Assembly (NCBI GenBank): GCA_014058105.1
Contig: JACGCM010002659.1
Coordinates: forward strand, 2,046,001-2,110,000
Origin: Kingdonia uniflora
Taxonomy: Eukaryota > Streptophyta > Magnoliopsida > Ranunculales > Circaeasteraceae
Reading direction: 5' to 3'
DNA length: 64,000 bases
Shown here: positions 20,353 to 31,766 of the stretch, piece after piece
Position numbering within the stretch: position 1 is the first letter of the stretch
How the letters are laid out: every line of letters starts with the position of its first letter
Notes under the pieces: model-generated
The model's input: the letters and a program-made list of their open reading frames with translations, nothing else
Told to the model about the DNA's origin: nothing
Database searches by the model: none
Translations under genes and position numbers: made by a program

Positions 20353-21714
20353 TTTGTGTTCGACTGGGCGTGGGTAGGATAAAGACTTGGTTGTGGTAAA
20401 GAGGGCTTATGAGAATGCCTGTGGGTGCAAAGCCCACCAATAATGCATTAAAGCACCCGAGGACTTATATTGACAACCTTATCAACGAGAGAGAGGAGTG
20501 GCTAAATAAGGTATTTCGCAAGCTGGGCATTGTAAGAAAAAGACGCAAGAAGGCAAACACATTGTTGAGAGACATATCGGTTGCAGCTGGGCCATCAAGG
20601 AGGAGGAGGGAGGCAGGAACCTCTTCAGAGGTAAGTGGGATAGATTACAAGAATCTGACGCGAAAGTTAAGTTTTATACCGAGGGCTCGTCGAGGAGTGC
20701 CCTATTGAGTCATTCGACCATTCCCGAGGCTATTCCTAAAGTAGCACAGGGGACAAAAAAAGGGCAAAGGCAAAGCCACTGACGAAGGCTTGACCACCCA
20801 TTTAACGAAAAAGTTGGTCGAAAGAGGAGTCATGAGCAGATAGACAAAGGAGATGGCTCGGCCAAAGCTAGGCGACTCGCAGCCAAATAGGAGGAGGACC
20901 TTCTAGTGATGGCAGGGTCCATGATGAATCTGTGTGCCACAAACCCAGAGAAAGCAGGACGGCATTCTGATTTGGTTTGAAATCAGGTAAGTTTGTTTTT
21001 GAGGTTTGAAAGCTAATATATGTTTTAAGGATTGTTGAATAGTCGAGGTATTGATGATTTGTGCAGATGCATGCTTGGATGATTTCCCTTACCGGGGTGT
21101 AAAAGGCAACGAGTGAAAGGTTGAAGGGGACGAGGGATGAGGGTGAGCTCACCAAGGGGACCATCCTGTCGCTGGAGACCCGAATCGGAGTGCTAGAACG
21201 AGAATAGTTGCGTATTCGGGATGATGCGGCGAGGGAGACTCAAGCGATGGTCGAACAATGTGAGGCAAAGCTTGGAGTGCTTGAGGTGAAGATAGCTAGT
21301 CAGGAGGAGCAGCTGTGAAACAATCATTCACGTTTTCAAGTGAAGTACGACTAGGATTGTGAGATGACCATAGTTCTGAAGACATTTGTGGATTGATTGG
21401 GATACGATCTAGAGACCCTTGAACTCTACTCTCTAACGGATGAGCCCTCCATCGAAGATATTACAAACAAGGAGGAGATGGAAGTGGACCCTGTGGGCAA
21501 AGATACTGAAGTGGACCCTGAGGACAGGGGTACTGGTGGCGATAATGTAGAAGAGAACCCTAGTGGTGAAGAAGTGGTTGCGCCTATAGAGAATACAGGT
21601 GACTCTGTGCGAGGAGTATATCTGGATAAGGAAACTTTTCTGGCTTTTGCTGTCTGTAATAAACTATTCAGATTTGTAATATATGTTGAGACTGTGCTTG
21701 ATATTTGGATTTGA
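20353..21714 (+). pseudogene. Antisense gene of Tat-2: charged C-terminal exons
   Basis: Continuation of the antisense gene. Basic stretch 20409-20708 (NEREEWLNKVFRKLG, RKRRKKAN, PSRRRREAG). A possible intron follows at about 20987-21065 (AG|GTAAGTTTG ... TTTGTGCAG|ATGC). Next is a charged, heptad-like part with stops, then an acidic end at 21397-21714 (EEMEVDPVGKDTEVD). Coiled-coil, charged C-termini are also found in Tat-3 and Tat-4. The frame is broken several times. It ends about 120 bp before the 225-bp repeats. Confidence 0.5.
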
Positions 21715-21834
21715 ACAAGTTGATATGCACTGGTATATCTGTGTTTTCGAATAAGCTTGCTGGTATATTTGATATGTATAATGGAGAATGTTAAAAACTG
21801 TGGGTTGGTAATGAATCGAGGCAAAAAAGTGTAC

Positions 21835-22515
21835 AAAACATCGAGGTCGCCCCCAGGTAATTTTATCCGCGGGTTTGATCTTGAATGCAGCATAATGTGG
21901 TTGGCCCCAATGCATCCCTAAGTGTCCGGTCTATTAACCATTCATGCCACTCGGGAGTGCTTGAATTGGAACCTCGAAAAACTTTGAGGTCACCCCCAAG
22001 TATCCACCGGGCCGAAGGGTGACATGATAATTAAGTTTGCCCAAATCAAGAAGTTTACAGGACTTCGAAGGTCACCCTTGAGTATTTTTATCCGTGGGTT
22101 TGATCCTAAACGAAGCGTAATATGGTCGGCCCTACTGCATCCCCGAGTGTCCAGTTTGTTGACCATTCACGCCACTCGGGAGTGCTCAAATTAGAACCTT
22201 GAAAAACTTTAAGGTCGTCCCCAAGTATCCGTCGGGTCGAAGGGTGACATGATAATTAAGTTTGCTCAAATCAAAAAGTTCACAGGACTTTGAAGGTTGC
22301 CCCCGGGTATTTTTATCCGTGGGTTTGATCCTAAACAAAGCGTAATATGGCCGGCCCTACTGCATCCCCAAGTGTCCGGTCTGTTGACCATTCATGCCAC
22401 TCGGGAGTGCTTGAATTGGAAATTTAAAAACTTCGAGGTCACCCCCATGTATCAGTCAAGCCAAAGGGTGACATGAAACTTAGGTTTGACCAAATCAAGA
22501 AGTTCCTAGGAGATA
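21835..22515. repeat. 225-bp tandem repeat block of Tat-2
   Basis: About three copies; the marker GGGTTTGATC recurs at 21871, 22096 and 22321, exactly 225 bp apart. It lies between the end of pol (higher coordinates) and the 3' end of the antisense gene, the same slot as the 161-bp repeats of Tat-3 and 156-bp repeats of Tat-4. The monomers are unrelated by eye. Tandem repeats in the 3' untranslated part of Tat elements are a known source of satellites. Confidence 0.88.
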
Positions 22516-22559
22516 TGGGATAAAACTCAGAGGAGAAAAATATGTTTATTGATTATACT

Positions 22560-23571
22560 GTAGTTACATTAGCTATGAGAGGTGGTGGCCGCGGCCTATT
22601 ATATGATACTAATTGCATTGTGTTCCAAGGATTGGGTAAGGGCTCCTCAGCTTTTGTCATCAATTAATATGATCCTTTGTCAGTTTTTTCATACACGATA
22701 TTAGGTAATTCCCAAGATTCAACTAACTTGTCGGCATTGCGAGGTTTCGAGGAAGGTGTGACCCGACGAAGTACCAAATCGTCTATATCAAAACTTTGTG
22801 GTCAAACTTTTTTATTATATGACTTATGTAGAAAGATCTGATAACCTTCGAGGTTAGCTATGGCTTAGTCTCTGGTCTCATCGATCCATAACATATTGTA
22901 TCCCAGTTCAAACTCATTATCTTCATCAGGACGGTCAGGGTCGGTACCATAAGCCAGGAGGAAAGGAGTACAGCCCGTCGCCTTTCTTGGTGTGGTACGG
23001 TAAGCTCAGAGTACATGTTATAATTCTTAAACCCACCGGCCCTTCTTCTCGTCGACGCATTTTTTAAAACCACCAATAATAGTTTTATTGATTGCTTCGA
23101 CCTAACCATTCCTCTGCGGGTAATAAGGGAAGAGGATAATGTTATACTTTTTGAGGAAATTGTGATCTTTGTTCCCTACGAACTATGGACTGTTGTCGTA
23201 TCGAATCATATGTGGGCAGCCGAAACGTGTAATAATATTTTCCCAGAGGAACTGGGTGACTTCTTCTTCCCTGGTTCAACATAAAGTCACGGCTTCGACC
23301 CATTTAGTAAAATAATCGGTGATGACTAAAATATGTTCTCTACTTCCCAAAACTTTGGGGAAAGGGCCCACTAAATCAATGTCCCATCACTTGAATGGCC
23401 AAGCAACTTTTCTGCAATGGAGTTCTTGTGAGGGCCTTCGAATATCATGTGCGTGACGTTTGCATTTGTCACAGTGTTTTGCATATTCTTCCATTTGTTT
23501 CTTCATATTGAGCCAGAATAAACCCTGGGTGATTGCTTGAAGAGCCATGAATCAACCGGCAGTGTGAGACC
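22560..23571 (-). pseudogene. pol: Tat-2 integrase, truncated by Tat-3
   Basis: The minus strand shows the integrase core and C-terminus: HMIRYDNSPQFVG (second Asp), a GNGQAEA-equivalent region decayed near 23110-23130, and PNPWNT at about 22640 near the end, equivalent to NPWNTRRLK in other Tat elements. The zinc-binding N-terminus (VCGSH region) is cut at 23571, where the Tat-3 LTR begins. The missing half is not found on the other side of Tat-3. Confidence 0.75.
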
Positions 23572-24185
23572 TGTAGGGGCCTACACCTCGACCTTATCCA
23601 AATCAAGTTGTTTCAAGTTCGAACTACCTCCATGTCAAACTCACGCATTCTCCACATGAATTCAACAGTCAACATTGCCACCTACTCCACGAACTTGTGA
23701 TGAACATGGGTCAAGCTTAAACAGAAAAACCTAAACCAGTCAAAGACACCTGTCTCTTACAAACTTAACAGTTACTCAATCAACCGCAATTAACCACATT
23801 GTTCGGAGAACGTACTTCAGCACAATGAAGAACTGTGAAGAAAACCTACATAAAGAAAAAGTTCCAGAATAGCCAAGGACCAAAAATAGATACGAGAAAT
23901 CACTAAGAAAACTACATTTTCTAGATTCTCAAACTTCATACTTCTTATTCACAAGATCAGGCATTTCTAAGTTGAGAGATCACTTGTAATAAGATATCAC
24001 CCTCAAGCAATAAAAGTCGTTATTACAAAAACACTCAACTCGAGGTCATGGTTTTTTACCTATTCAAAGGTTTTCTAGGCTATATCACCTGTGTCATTTC
24101 TTACTTTACATTAGTCGTGTCACAGGTACATTGGTGTAAGAGCTAATTTCAAGCCACTTCGAGCTTATGGAATTAGGTCATTACA
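23572..24185 (+). repeat. 5' LTR of Tat-3
   Basis: 614 bp, TGTAGGGGCC...GTCATTACA, directly followed by the primer-binding site. Its partner is 50870-51479. The left flank GAGACC is Tat-2 integrase sequence. Confidence 0.92.
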
Positions 24186-24206
24186 TTTGGCGCCGTCTGT
24201 GGGAAA
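24186..24206 (+). other. Primer-binding site of Tat-3
   Basis: TTTGGCGCCGTCTGTGGG immediately follows the LTR. This is the intact reference form in the window for the degenerate sites at 1635 and 17147. Confidence 0.9.
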
Positions 24207-24284
24207 GAAGTCATTTCTACGATATCCTAAAATATTTATTCACTCTACTAGATGACCAGCGACCGGAATTCAGCTCGATCTTTT

Positions 24285-25900
24285 AGTTGAGCTGGAATAA
24301 CTTACAGAGCTACGTGCAAATGTCAACACTGAAATAGGGAAATGTAGTGAGCTCGAACGTCAATTAACTCTTGATTGAGAGCTCTGTAAGAAGGAGCTCG
24401 GCGTCAAACAACAAGCTCGTTTAACAGCGCTTAAACAATATGAAAACCAGATAACAGCAATGCAGACTGCCTTATAAGCTCTGTAAAACACTCAGCATGC
24501 TCCTCCAATAATAGATCACGATCAATTGCTAGAAACTACCCAGGTTTCTACGCAGGAAAGATTGGAACCTCGAGGAGCCACCAACAAAGATATTTCTAAG
24601 AATATTCAGCACGAACCTCAGTCTTCCATTCATTTGAGTGGTGAAGTTCAATCTGAGATCAGCCGAGGCCATCAATTTTCCATACGTCAAGAGGAAGAAC
24701 AATGACTTTCACCTCAAGTTCCAGCACGAGATCGTTTGAGTGAAGGTACCAGTACTCACAATCCGTAACCACTTTGTTAAGTCACTCAACCGGCATATCA
24801 CTATGTCACACAAGAGCATATGGACCAGCGTATTAAAGAGTTGATCGAAGCACAAGTTTTGGGCACTACCGACGACCTTACAAAGCTACAAGGAAGTCCA
24901 ATTGCCAAAGAACTATTCGATATGGAAATACCGAAAGGTTTCCATACTCTAAAAATTTGCAAATACAAGGGCACCAATCCAAATAAGCACATTCAACAAT
25001 ACTGTGATTCATTGGGGTTGTACTCCAATCACAACCACATTCTCTACCGTTTGTTTACCATAAGTCTGCAGGAGGAACCGCTCCGATGGTTCCACTCTCT
25101 CCCTGAAGGCTCCATACATACATTTGACCAGCTGTATAAACAATTCATCAAGACGTATGCTCACAACTAAGACAAAGAAGAGAATTTATATTCCCTTATT
25201 AGTCTTAAACAGTCACACGAAGAGAAGCTCAAGGCCTTTGTGAAGAAATTTTTGGAGCTCGCGCGTAAAGTAGACAATCTCGATTAGAAAAGAGTTGTTA
25301 CTACTTTTACAAATGCACTCCAGTTCGATTGCAAGGCCGAAGAACACCTCTTCCTCAACAAACTTGCGACCTTTATGATATGATAACCAAGGACAATAGT
25401 TACGTCGACCTAGAAAGAATGATGTCCGAAAGGCAAAAATCTACTAAATCCATCCTTACCACGAAAGGTCCATCTACAGATCGAAGCACTGAACCAAAGG
25501 AGGATCAGGGTGACCAAAAGTATAGCAAGGGAAATACCGGCAACCCTCAGAAAGGCGGTTCACAAGTCAAACCTGTCCTCCCAAGGATAAATGTTCAAAT
25601 CTCCATAATTTGTCCTATCCTCTCAAAGGATAAGCTCGACAGACTCTCTCAACCATTAGAACCAATCGAGAACCATCCATACTGCATGCATCACAAGGTA
25701 AACCATCATTCTACTGACAATTGCTATACATTATAGAGGTTGCTGGAATACATTTATAAAGAGGGACGGATGTTCAAATATATTATTGACCAGGAATAAT
25801 ACAAGAATGGCAGCTATAAGAAGCAGCTTGAAGTTGTCCAGGTCAAAGATCAAGCTAATGAGAAGCATCTTTACCATATGCATCACAATAATATGATCAA
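24285..25900 (+). pseudogene. gag: Tat-3 gag
   Basis: Capsid/nucleocapsid precursor. A charged N-terminal part with coiled-coil character (ELTELRANVNTEIGK, KQQARLTALKQYENQ; 24285-24480) is followed by the gag core at 24820-25300 (EQVLGTTDDL-like, DMEIPKGFHTLKIC, LFTISLQEEPLRWFHSL, FKKFLELARKVDNLD) and a basic linker to 25736 ending in an HHKVNHHSTDNCYTL zinc-knuckle-like stretch. At least eight in-frame stops and a frameshift near 25370 inactivate it. Confidence 0.8.
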
Positions 25901-26089
25901 AATCTATCAGATCACCAACTCTAGCAAATTTAAGCGCAGGAGACTTTCAGAATGTTGTGATCTCACACCTCAAGACAAAAAAGCCAAACTTCTGCCTAAG
26001 TCGAGCAATTACCTGCTTGGGATCTCAATCGATGATTGCAATACTAGTCATATCAAATTTCCACATCATGATGCATTAGTTATAATTCT

Positions 26090-26780
26090 CAAGATGAAGA
26101 AGTTTGTCATGTACACAATGATGATCGATACTGGCAGCGGTATTGAGATTCTCTTTTAGAGCACTATCAACCAAAAGGATTAGCCGATCAAGTTATTTAA
26201 AGCGACGCCGATATCAGTGTATTCAATGGTTCTAAAGAAAAGTACGTATACAAAATCATCTTACCTATTACCGCAGAACCTGCTACGATCGACATCATCT
26301 TCTATGTGATCAATATCAAATCTCATTATCTCGAGATTATGGGCTACTGCTGGATTCACAACATGAAAACAATCGCTTCCACCTATCATTAAGCACTCAG
26401 CTTCAAATACAATGATGGTATCTATGAAATCATGGGTAGTCAAAAGCTTTCTCGAGCTTACAAAAATATCGTCTTTGCTATTTTAGATACCTCTGATAGA
26501 TACGCTACATAGCAATTATAGAAAGTTGATCACCTCAACGATCAACCTTCTACATAAGAGCCCATAGAATACATCAACATTGATGGACCTAGCAGAGGTA
26601 CTTTTATCGGTACTAAGGTTGTTAAGCATGAAGAAGATGCTCTCATTCAGTTCTTGCGACTAAATCAAGATGTTTTTGCGTAGAGTTTCGAAGAGATGCC
26701 TGAGGTCAATCCGGCCAAGGCATGTCACAAATTGGCCATCAGCATCAACGCCACAGCGGTCAAACGGAAACAACGATGAC
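26090..26780 (+). pseudogene. pol: Tat-3 protease and PR-RT linker
   Basis: The aspartic protease motif MMIDTGSGIEILF (about 26122-26160) keeps the catalytic DTGS. Downstream, ILPITAEPATIDIIFYVI and LEIMGYCWIHNMK are the flap and second half usual for Tat proteases. Several TAG/TAA stops and one frameshift (about 26165-26220) follow. The linker ends with MPEVNPAKACHKLAI, the usual entry to Gypsy RT. Confidence 0.78.
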
Positions 26781-27340
26781 TATCATCTCAACTTCGAGAT
26801 GAAGTTAACATGGAGATTGAGAAATTGATCAAAGTGGGATCCATTCAAGAAGCCAAATATCCAGATTGGATGTCCAACATCATCGTTGTCCCAAAGAAGA
26901 ATGGAAAAGTTCGAGTTTGTGTAGATTTTACAGATCTAAACAAACATACTCCAAAGGATAGTTTCTCTCTTCCCAATATTCATCAAATCCTTGATTCTAT
27001 AGCAGGTTACGAACTTCTATCTATGATAGATGCTATTTTGGGATACAATCAGATTCCCCTCCTGGAAGAAGATCAAGAAAGGATAACTTTCATTACTAAA
27101 AAAGGTCTTCACTGCTACAAAGTCATGCCCTTTGGGCTCAAAAATGCGGGCATAACTTATCAACGGTTGATGACTACTATGTTTAAAGCACATCTTGGGA
27201 AAGTCGTGGAAGTCTACATTAATGATTTCTTGTGCAAGAGCGTACAGTTAGCCAACCACATCACAAATTCAACACAATATTCAACATTCTTCACTCTTGC
27301 ATGATGTATCTCAATCCTAATAAGTGTTAATTCAGAGTAT
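26781..27340 (+). pseudogene. pol: Tat-3 reverse transcriptase with altered active site
   Basis: Gypsy RT with EIEKLIKVGSIQEAKYPDW, VPKKNGKVRVCVDFTDLNKH, YNQIPLLEEDQERITFIT and VMPFGLKNAGITYQRLM. The catalytic box reads VYINDF where YIDDM is expected, so one metal-binding Asp is Asn. The open frame is 164 codons (26810-27304), after which the frame is lost. It cannot polymerise DNA as encoded. Confidence 0.85.
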
Positions 27341-28135
27341 AGTTAGGTTGATTTCACGGCCACCTCATCTGCAAGAAAGGGATTGAGGCCGATCCAGATC
27401 AGATTCGGGCTCCCCTCAACATGTCATCTCCTAAAACGGCGAAAGACGTTCAAAAACTCACAGGAAAGATTGTCGCTATCAACCGATTCATGTCAAGATC
27501 TTCATACAGTTGTCGTTGGTTGTTCCTATTACTACGCGGTTGTACCAAATGAGGAAAAATTTAGCCAAATACAGAGGTACAATGGACATCAGAATGTGAA
27601 GCAGCTTTTCAGGATCTCAAAACCTATTTCGGAAGGTCTTCTATAATGAGCACCCCAATGGATAATGAGGAACTGATTATCTAGTTAGCATTTATAGATA
27701 CTTCAATCGCCTCGGTTCTCATTTGACTTGAAAGGAAAATCGAGAAACCAGTCTACTTTATCAGTAAAACCCTCACTCTAGCGGAAATGAGGAATTCTAA
27801 AATCGAGAGACTTGTTCTAACTCTTGTTTATACTTCAAAAAAACTCAAACACTACTTCCAAGCTCATTCAGTCAAAGTTATGACAAACTACCCACTTCGG
27901 GAGGTTCTGTCCAAAAAAGAAAAATCAAGGAGAGTACAACAATGGTCAGTCAGTTTGGGAGAACATGATATCGAGTTCGAACAATGTCATTCCAAAAAGG
28001 GTCAGGCCGCTGCCGATTTTCTCACGAATTTTCCAATGGAAGATCCCGAGTGGGAGGAGCACGATCCTGACCTTGCAGAGGAAGTTACAGAAGAACCATC
28101 CCCCCAAAGAATTTGGCGAGCGAGCTGAATAGATT
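27341..28135 (+). pseudogene. pol: Tat-3 RNase H (first)
   Basis: RT thumb/connection and first RNase H. After a frameshifted stretch (27383-27646) comes an open frame at 27787-28128: VYTSKKLKHYFQAH, VMTNYPLREVLSKK, RRVQQWSVSLGEHDIEFE and AAADFLTNFP, the standard end of a Gypsy RT-RNase H. Stops at about 27690-27785 break the N-terminal half. Confidence 0.8.
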
Positions 28136-28460
28136 ACAAAGGAAAGGGTGAAGAATTCTTACAGATGGATCAGCAGGACCCACAGGGTTAGGAATTGGAA
28201 TTGTATTGATTACCCCTTCTAACGACAGAATTAAAAAATTAATTCGCTTGGATTTTGAGGCCTCAAACAATATTACCGAATACGAAGCTCTCATTTACGA
28301 ACTCGGCCTCGCTCTTGACCTCAGCGTCCTAGAACTCTCAGTTTACATGGATTCACTACACATCATCCACCATTACTCTAAGCAATATAAGAAGAATGGC
28401 AACATGATCGAATATGCAGCCCTCATTAGAGATAGGATGAGCAAGTTCGCGTAAACAACT
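28136..28460 (+). pseudogene. pol: Tat-3 second RNase H (aRH)
   Basis: A second, archaeal-type RNase H: TDGSAGPTGLGIGIVLITP, LDFEASNNITEYEALIYELGLAL, VYMDSLHIIHHY. The D...E...D acidic residues are visible (TDGS, TEYEAL, MDSL). A dual RNase H is diagnostic of the Tat lineage in plants. The tail ends in DRMSKFA followed by a TAA at about 28453. Confidence 0.85.
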
Positions 28461-29885
28461 TTCGATTATCTTCCTCGAGGTGAAAACAGACACCCCAATT
28501 TCTTGGCATATCTAGCCGGGATCTTGGGAACAGAAGCTCGATATCTCCAGATTAAAGTAATTTCAACCCCCAGCATTGATCGCATTTTTGTATGCACGGT
28601 CAACACTGGGGGCGATAAAGGGGAAGACGACGATTGGTGAAAGCCTTTCCTAGCCTACCTCGGAATTGAAAATAAATACAAAGGACCACTTCCAGCAGAT
28701 CCGAAGGAGCACCGATAGCTGATCGACAACTTAAAGCGCTATACAAATCAAAATGGTTCCTTATACCGCCGTTCAGTCACAGGACCTTACCTTAAGTGCC
28801 TCTCCAGACATAAAGTGGACTAGATGCTACGCGATTTACATGAAGGGACTTATGGCTCCCATGCCACAGGTCGATCACTAGCAAACAGAGCCATTACACA
28901 AGGAGTATTCAGGACCAGTATGCGCAAGCAAGTAGAAGAGTACTCACAAAAATGTGACGCATGTCAATGATATGGGCAAATGATACGCGCCCCTGAGCTT
29001 TAACTCCATGCAAGCAAGGTGTTTTAGCCATTCAAAAGATGGGTGCTCGATCTTGTTAGCGAATTTCCTTATTCTCCAGGTAACCGTCGATACCTGCTCA
29101 TAGCTACTGATTATTTTATAAAATGGGTAGAAGCAGTTCAACTCTGTCAAACCAGAGAAGAATAGGTTATCTCTTTTATTTAGGAACACATTATCACTCA
29201 GTTTAGGTGCCCCCACCTAATTCGTATCGATAACGGGCCCCAATTCGTTTGAGAAAAAGTTGTAGCTTTCCACAACCAACACAATATCATCCACTCGCCA
29301 TCCAATCCCTACTGCCCTTAAGGCAATGGCCAAGCCAAAATCACCAGCAAAACCATCGTGGATGGACTCAGGAAGAGACTTCATTCACACAAAAAAAGGA
29401 TTTAGGTTCGAGAACTACCTCATGTCTTATGGGCATATTGTACCACTCCACATCAATCAACCGGTTGCACTCCATTCTTCCTTGCTTATAGAACCAAAGC
29501 CATCATTCCCTTCGAATACCATTATCCAATTAAAGATCACGAGCTAACGGACAAGAACAATGAGTTCAAATTGGGGTACAACCACAATTAGATTAATGAG
29601 ACTAGGGAACGTGCCATCGCTAACCTAGGTTAATATCACCATATGATGGCCAGTTCATATAACAAACAAGTCAAAAATCGTACCTTCCAAATCGAGGATC
29701 ACCTCCTCAGAGAAATCCCTCAACATCGTAAAGAGCCTCATGCTGGGAAATTAGTAGACAATTGGGAGGGTCTATTCCTTATCACAGGTCTCTCAGGCCT
29801 GGGATCATACTACCTCATGATAAAAGAGGGAGTTCACATTTCAAATCCTTAGAACACTAGGCGACTGAAATGGTACTATCGTTAA
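28461..29885 (+). pseudogene. pol: Tat-3 integrase
   Basis: Zinc-binding part HEGTYGSHATG ... CDACQ (about 28840-28970). Core with WVLDLVSEFPYSPG, LLIATDYFIKWVEAV (first Asp), HLIRIDNGPQFV (second Asp) and GNGQAKI, where the catalytic Glu reads Lys. The C-terminal part has LVDNWEGLFLITG and TRRLKWYYR ending at about 29885. Many TAG stops. Downstream begin the 161-bp repeats. Confidence 0.85.
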
Positions 29886-30071
29886 GTCCTTCACTACTCC
29901 ATTTCCATTTCATGCTTTTTCTATTCTAAAATGAGATTTTCATCTCCATCCAATGTACATCCTTTACTATTCAATGAAAACTTCAGAGTTTTTTCTCCCA
30001 CATATATCTCTACTTTGTAGACAATATATAGATTAAAGCATAGGTAATACTATCTTTTAATCGACCTCTAT

Positions 30072-30784
30072 ACTAGTTAAATCAAGGATAACACTTGGTT
30101 TGGCTGATTCTACTAAATTTTTTGTAATTAAAATAAAGGTAATACTAGTTTTTAATCAAAGACTCTACCAGACATAATATAAAGTAAAGGTAAAACTAGT
30201 TTTATCTTATTCAATATGGCTGCGACATCATACCAGTTAAATTAAAGATAACACTTACATTGGCTAACTCTACTAAATTCTCTATGATTAAAACAAAGGT
30301 AATACTAGTTTTCAATCAAAGACTCTGCCAAACATAAGATAAAGTAAAGGTAAAACTAGTTTTCATCTCATTTAATATGGTTGCGACATCATACCAGTTA
30401 AATCAAGGATAACACTTGGTTTGGCTGATTCTACTGAATTCTCGGCAATTAAAATAAAGGTAATACTAGTTTTCAATCAAAGACTCTACCAGACATAAGA
30501 TAAAGTAAAGGTAAAACTAGCTTTCATCTCATTCAATATAGCTATGACATTATACCAGTTAAATCAAGGATAACACTTGGTTTGGCTGACTCTACTAAAT
30601 TCTTTGCGATTAAAACAAAGGTAATACTAGTTTTTAACCAAAGACTCTACCAGACATAAGATAAAGTAAAGGTAAAGCTAGCTTTCATCTTATTCAATAT
30701 GGCTGCGATATCATACTAGTTAAATCAAGGATAAGACTTGGTTTGGCAGACTCTACTAAATTATCTATGATTAAAATAAAGGTA
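30072..30784. repeat. 161-bp tandem repeats of Tat-3 (left part)
   Basis: The marker AAAGTAAAGGTAAA recurs at 30181, 30341, 30502 and 30663 (160, 161, 161 bp). The array is interrupted by Tat-4 within a unit and resumes at 43883-43965, giving nearly five units in all. It sits just downstream of pol, the usual place for Tat-element tandem repeats. Confidence 0.9.
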
Positions 30785-30789
30785 ATACT

Positions 30790-31471
30790 TGTAATAGCTT
30801 GTTTTTGTATTGGACGAAGATAGTGCCTTACACCCTTGAAATATGGAATATTAACTAGGAACTAGAAGCAATTAATACAAGTTTCAGCGTGGAAAACCCT
30901 TGAATGGGTTAAAAACCATGGCCTCTCTTGAGGATTTCAGAAAGAATGGTGTTTATATAGATGGTAGCTATTACAAAGAGAAAGAGATTGGATCTCTGAG
31001 TTTTTGGTAGGGATCACTTTCTCTAAGAGTTCTGTAGATGATAATAGCCATCATGGATCCTGATCTCCAGGTCTCTTTTTATAGGTCTTATAATATGACC
31101 GTTATTGCTTTAATGAGGAACATTACAATATCAGGTTTGATGAGTCTTTCATGAGGTCTCTTGAAACATCTTGTTATCTGATACTTGTTGATCTTGTAAT
31201 AGATTTCTTGATGATCTTTGTTGTAACTTCAGACTGTTGGTGAAGATACGATCTCTAGCGAAGGTCGTATGTATACGATCTGTTGATGGATATCTAAGTG
31301 TCTTCTGTAGTGCGATGCTACTAGATGCTTCAATATCCTCAAACTGTTGGTGAGGCCGTCTATATTATAATCTGTTTACTCTCAGTCCTTGGTTGGTTAT
31401 CAATATGTTTATACGAACTATATAAGCTCGAATATCAAGCTTAGTAGGAGGATTATAAATAAGCCCTTATA
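30790..31471 (-). repeat. 3' LTR of Tat-4
   Basis: 682 bp. On the plus strand it opens TGTAATAGC and closes CCTTATA (the other copy closes CCTTACA at 43882). It shares many blocks with the Tat-1 LTR at 1658-2245. Confidence 0.88.
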
Positions 31472-31487
31472 ACTGCCCCCTCTCAGC
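31472..31487 (-). other. Polypurine tract of Tat-4
   Basis: The minus strand reads GCTGAGAGGGGGCAGT just before the 3' LTR, nearly identical to the tract of Tat-2 at 17851-17868. Confidence 0.82.
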
Positions 31488-31682
31488 CAATAGTAGGAGA
31501 AACGCGTGTAGAGAGTGGTATTAATTGAGAAGATCAGTCATTTTAAATACTACATTGATGGCTTCCTAGGTATCAGGAGGAATAATTAATTTGACTGTTG
31601 GGTCTCCAAAAAATACTGCTTGAGATGTGTACTTGTGATAAAGACTTTTTTGGAAGTGGTGGCCAGCATTTAAATGCTACTG

Positions 31683-31692
31683 CTATATAAAA
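31683..31692 (+). promoter_or_regulatory. TATA box of antisense ORF-a, Tat-4
   Basis: CTATATAAAA lies 75 bp before the ORF-a start at 31767 and about 210 bp from the 3' LTR. The spacing equals that in Tat-2 and Tat-3. Confidence 0.6.
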
Positions 31693-31766
31693 AATAGTAA
31701 CCAGTTGTTTTTACTATTCATCTTGGTTCAACCTGTCAGTCGCCTAGATTGGCATAAGTAGTAGCG

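Larger units (their letters stand above)
14887..23571 (-). mobile_element. Tat-2: Ty3/Gypsy element in a shared-LTR array
   Basis: Minus-strand order from high to low coordinates: integrase (cut at 23571 by Tat-3), 225-bp tandem repeats, antisense genes on the plus strand, polypurine tract, LTR (17156-17850), primer-binding site, gag, protease, then only the 3' part of an LTR (14887-about 15207). One LTR thus serves two copies, a pattern expected after unequal or illegitimate recombination. RT and both RNase H domains are missing from both halves in this window. Confidence 0.8.

Noticed and set aside
21835..22515. Regular direct repeats considered as a CRISPR-like array
   Set aside because: The whole 225-bp unit repeats, with no conserved repeat/variable spacer alternation; plant context and position in Tat-2 explain it.
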